23,387 bases of DNA from Bacteroidota bacterium (lineage in GTDB: Bacteria > Bacteroidota > Bacteroidia > Bacteroidales > Bacteroidaceae): positions 1 through 23,387 of the forward strand of contig JAEZKJ010000097.1 of assembly GCA_023415545.1 (NCBI GenBank). The letters run 5' to 3'. Shown in pieces: positions 23,215-23,387 of this stretch; position 1 is the first letter of the stretch; every line of letters begins with the position of its first letter. Both the position numbers and the translations under genes were made by a program. The notes beneath the pieces were generated by a model. That model had not been told where the DNA came from. It ran no database searches and saw only the letters and a program-made list of their open reading frames with translations.

Positions 23215-23259
23215 ATATAAAAAGAGAATGATGAACAAACATCATTCTCTTTTTTATAT
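23215..23259 (+). terminator. Intrinsic terminator after waaA
   Basis: Arms AAAGAGAATGATG (23221-23233) and CATCATTCTCTTT (23240-23252) pair perfectly over 13 bp with a 6-nt loop, extended by A/T pairs on both sides. A T-run follows. The symmetric A/T flanks would let it act on both strands. Confidence 0.92.
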
Positions 23260-23299
23260 CATTAATTCTCTTTATCAGGATCAATAAATGTATTTTCGA

Positions 23300-23381
23300 T
23301 GTGAAATACCCGTTTCACACTGTGGTTTATCTGTTTCACACTGTGAAACGTATAAACCAAACTACAGTTTAATCTTTAAAC
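23300..23381. repeat. Cluster of phased inverted repeats (TTTCACA/TGTGAAA) at the window edge
   Basis: Half-sites: TGTGAAA at 23300-23306, TTTCACA at 23313-23319, TTTCACA at 23334-23340, TGTGAAA at 23342-23348. GTTTCACACTGTG occurs twice, exactly 21 bp apart (23312 and 23333). The second copy is the centre of a palindrome 23323-23359, with arms TGGTTTAT and GTTTCACA mirrored about the C at 23341 and only two mismatched pairs in each arm. AAACT/AGTTT (23359-23370) and GTTTAA/TTAAAC (23367-23381) add two more. No gene is supported here. Confidence 0.7.
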
Positions 23382-23387
23382 CATTCA

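Noticed and set aside
23312..23345. Two identical 13-bp copies resembling the start of a CRISPR array
   Set aside because: Only two short copies with an 8-bp gap; no array of 28-37 bp repeats and spacers, and no cas gene.
23262..23375. Open frame of 37 codons on the minus strand, ending HIENTFIDPDKEN
   Set aside because: It has no ATG, is bounded upstream by a stop codon at 23376-23378, and its repeated HSVK residues only reflect the DNA repeats.

Overview
The window is ordinary chromosomal DNA from a low-GC member of the Bacteroidota, most likely order Bacteroidales. The evidence is the gene content (NptA-PhoU type Na/Pi cotransporter, tandem Mip-like FKBPs, DUF4369-thioredoxin lipoprotein, RHRCGYGVHSP-type methyltransferase), the near absence of Shine-Dalgarno sequences, and repeated matches to the Bacteroides promoter pattern TTTG - about 19 bp - TAnnTTTG upstream of genes. 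I see no insertion sequence, prophage, CRISPR array or rRNA. Genus and species cannot be assigned from the sequence alone.

Layout. 1-1418: 3' part of a Na/Pi cotransporter gene, cut by the window edge. 1491-2968 (-): two FKBP peptidyl-prolyl isomerases in tandem, one an exported lipoprotein and one cytoplasmic. 3094-4006 (+): a cysteine-free class III type sirtuin and a rubredoxin too short for routine ORF calling. 4072-6240 (-): polynucleotide phosphorylase. 6450-8710 (+): a lipoprotein with a thioredoxin fold lacking CXXC, greA with a promoter-hairpin-SD leader, and a HIT protein. 8772-10737 (-): a TIGR01777 epimerase-like protein and a mannose-1-phosphate guanylyltransferase. 10903-10986: tRNA-Leu(CAA) with its own promoter and terminator. 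11083-12958: a small unknown gene, an exported endonuclease/exonuclease/phosphatase-family protein, and a GNAT protein whose gene overlaps its convergent neighbour. 13077-14560 (+): a methyltransferase-like protein, PduO-type cobalamin adenosyltransferase and a small acidic DUF2795 protein. 14754-18292 (+): an outer-membrane beta-barrel protein, priA and a low-molecular-weight phosphatase. 18316-20373 (-): a 7TM-HD protein of the PgpH (c-di-AMP phosphodiesterase) architecture. 20455-23200 (+): gltX and waaA. 23261-23387: non-coding DNA packed with palindromes.

Most genes are housekeeping functions (RNA decay, transcript elongation, replication restart, tRNA charging, LPS Kdo transfer) in short transcription units bounded by strong intrinsic terminators, several symmetric and so usable from both sides. 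No multi-gene novel system is evident. The points most worth a second look are the phased palindrome cluster at the right edge, the terminator-like hairpin between the greA promoter and its gene, the cysteine-free YxxR sirtuin, the CXXC-less TlpA-like lipoprotein, and a 17-bp palindrome between the 7TM-HD gene and gltX.
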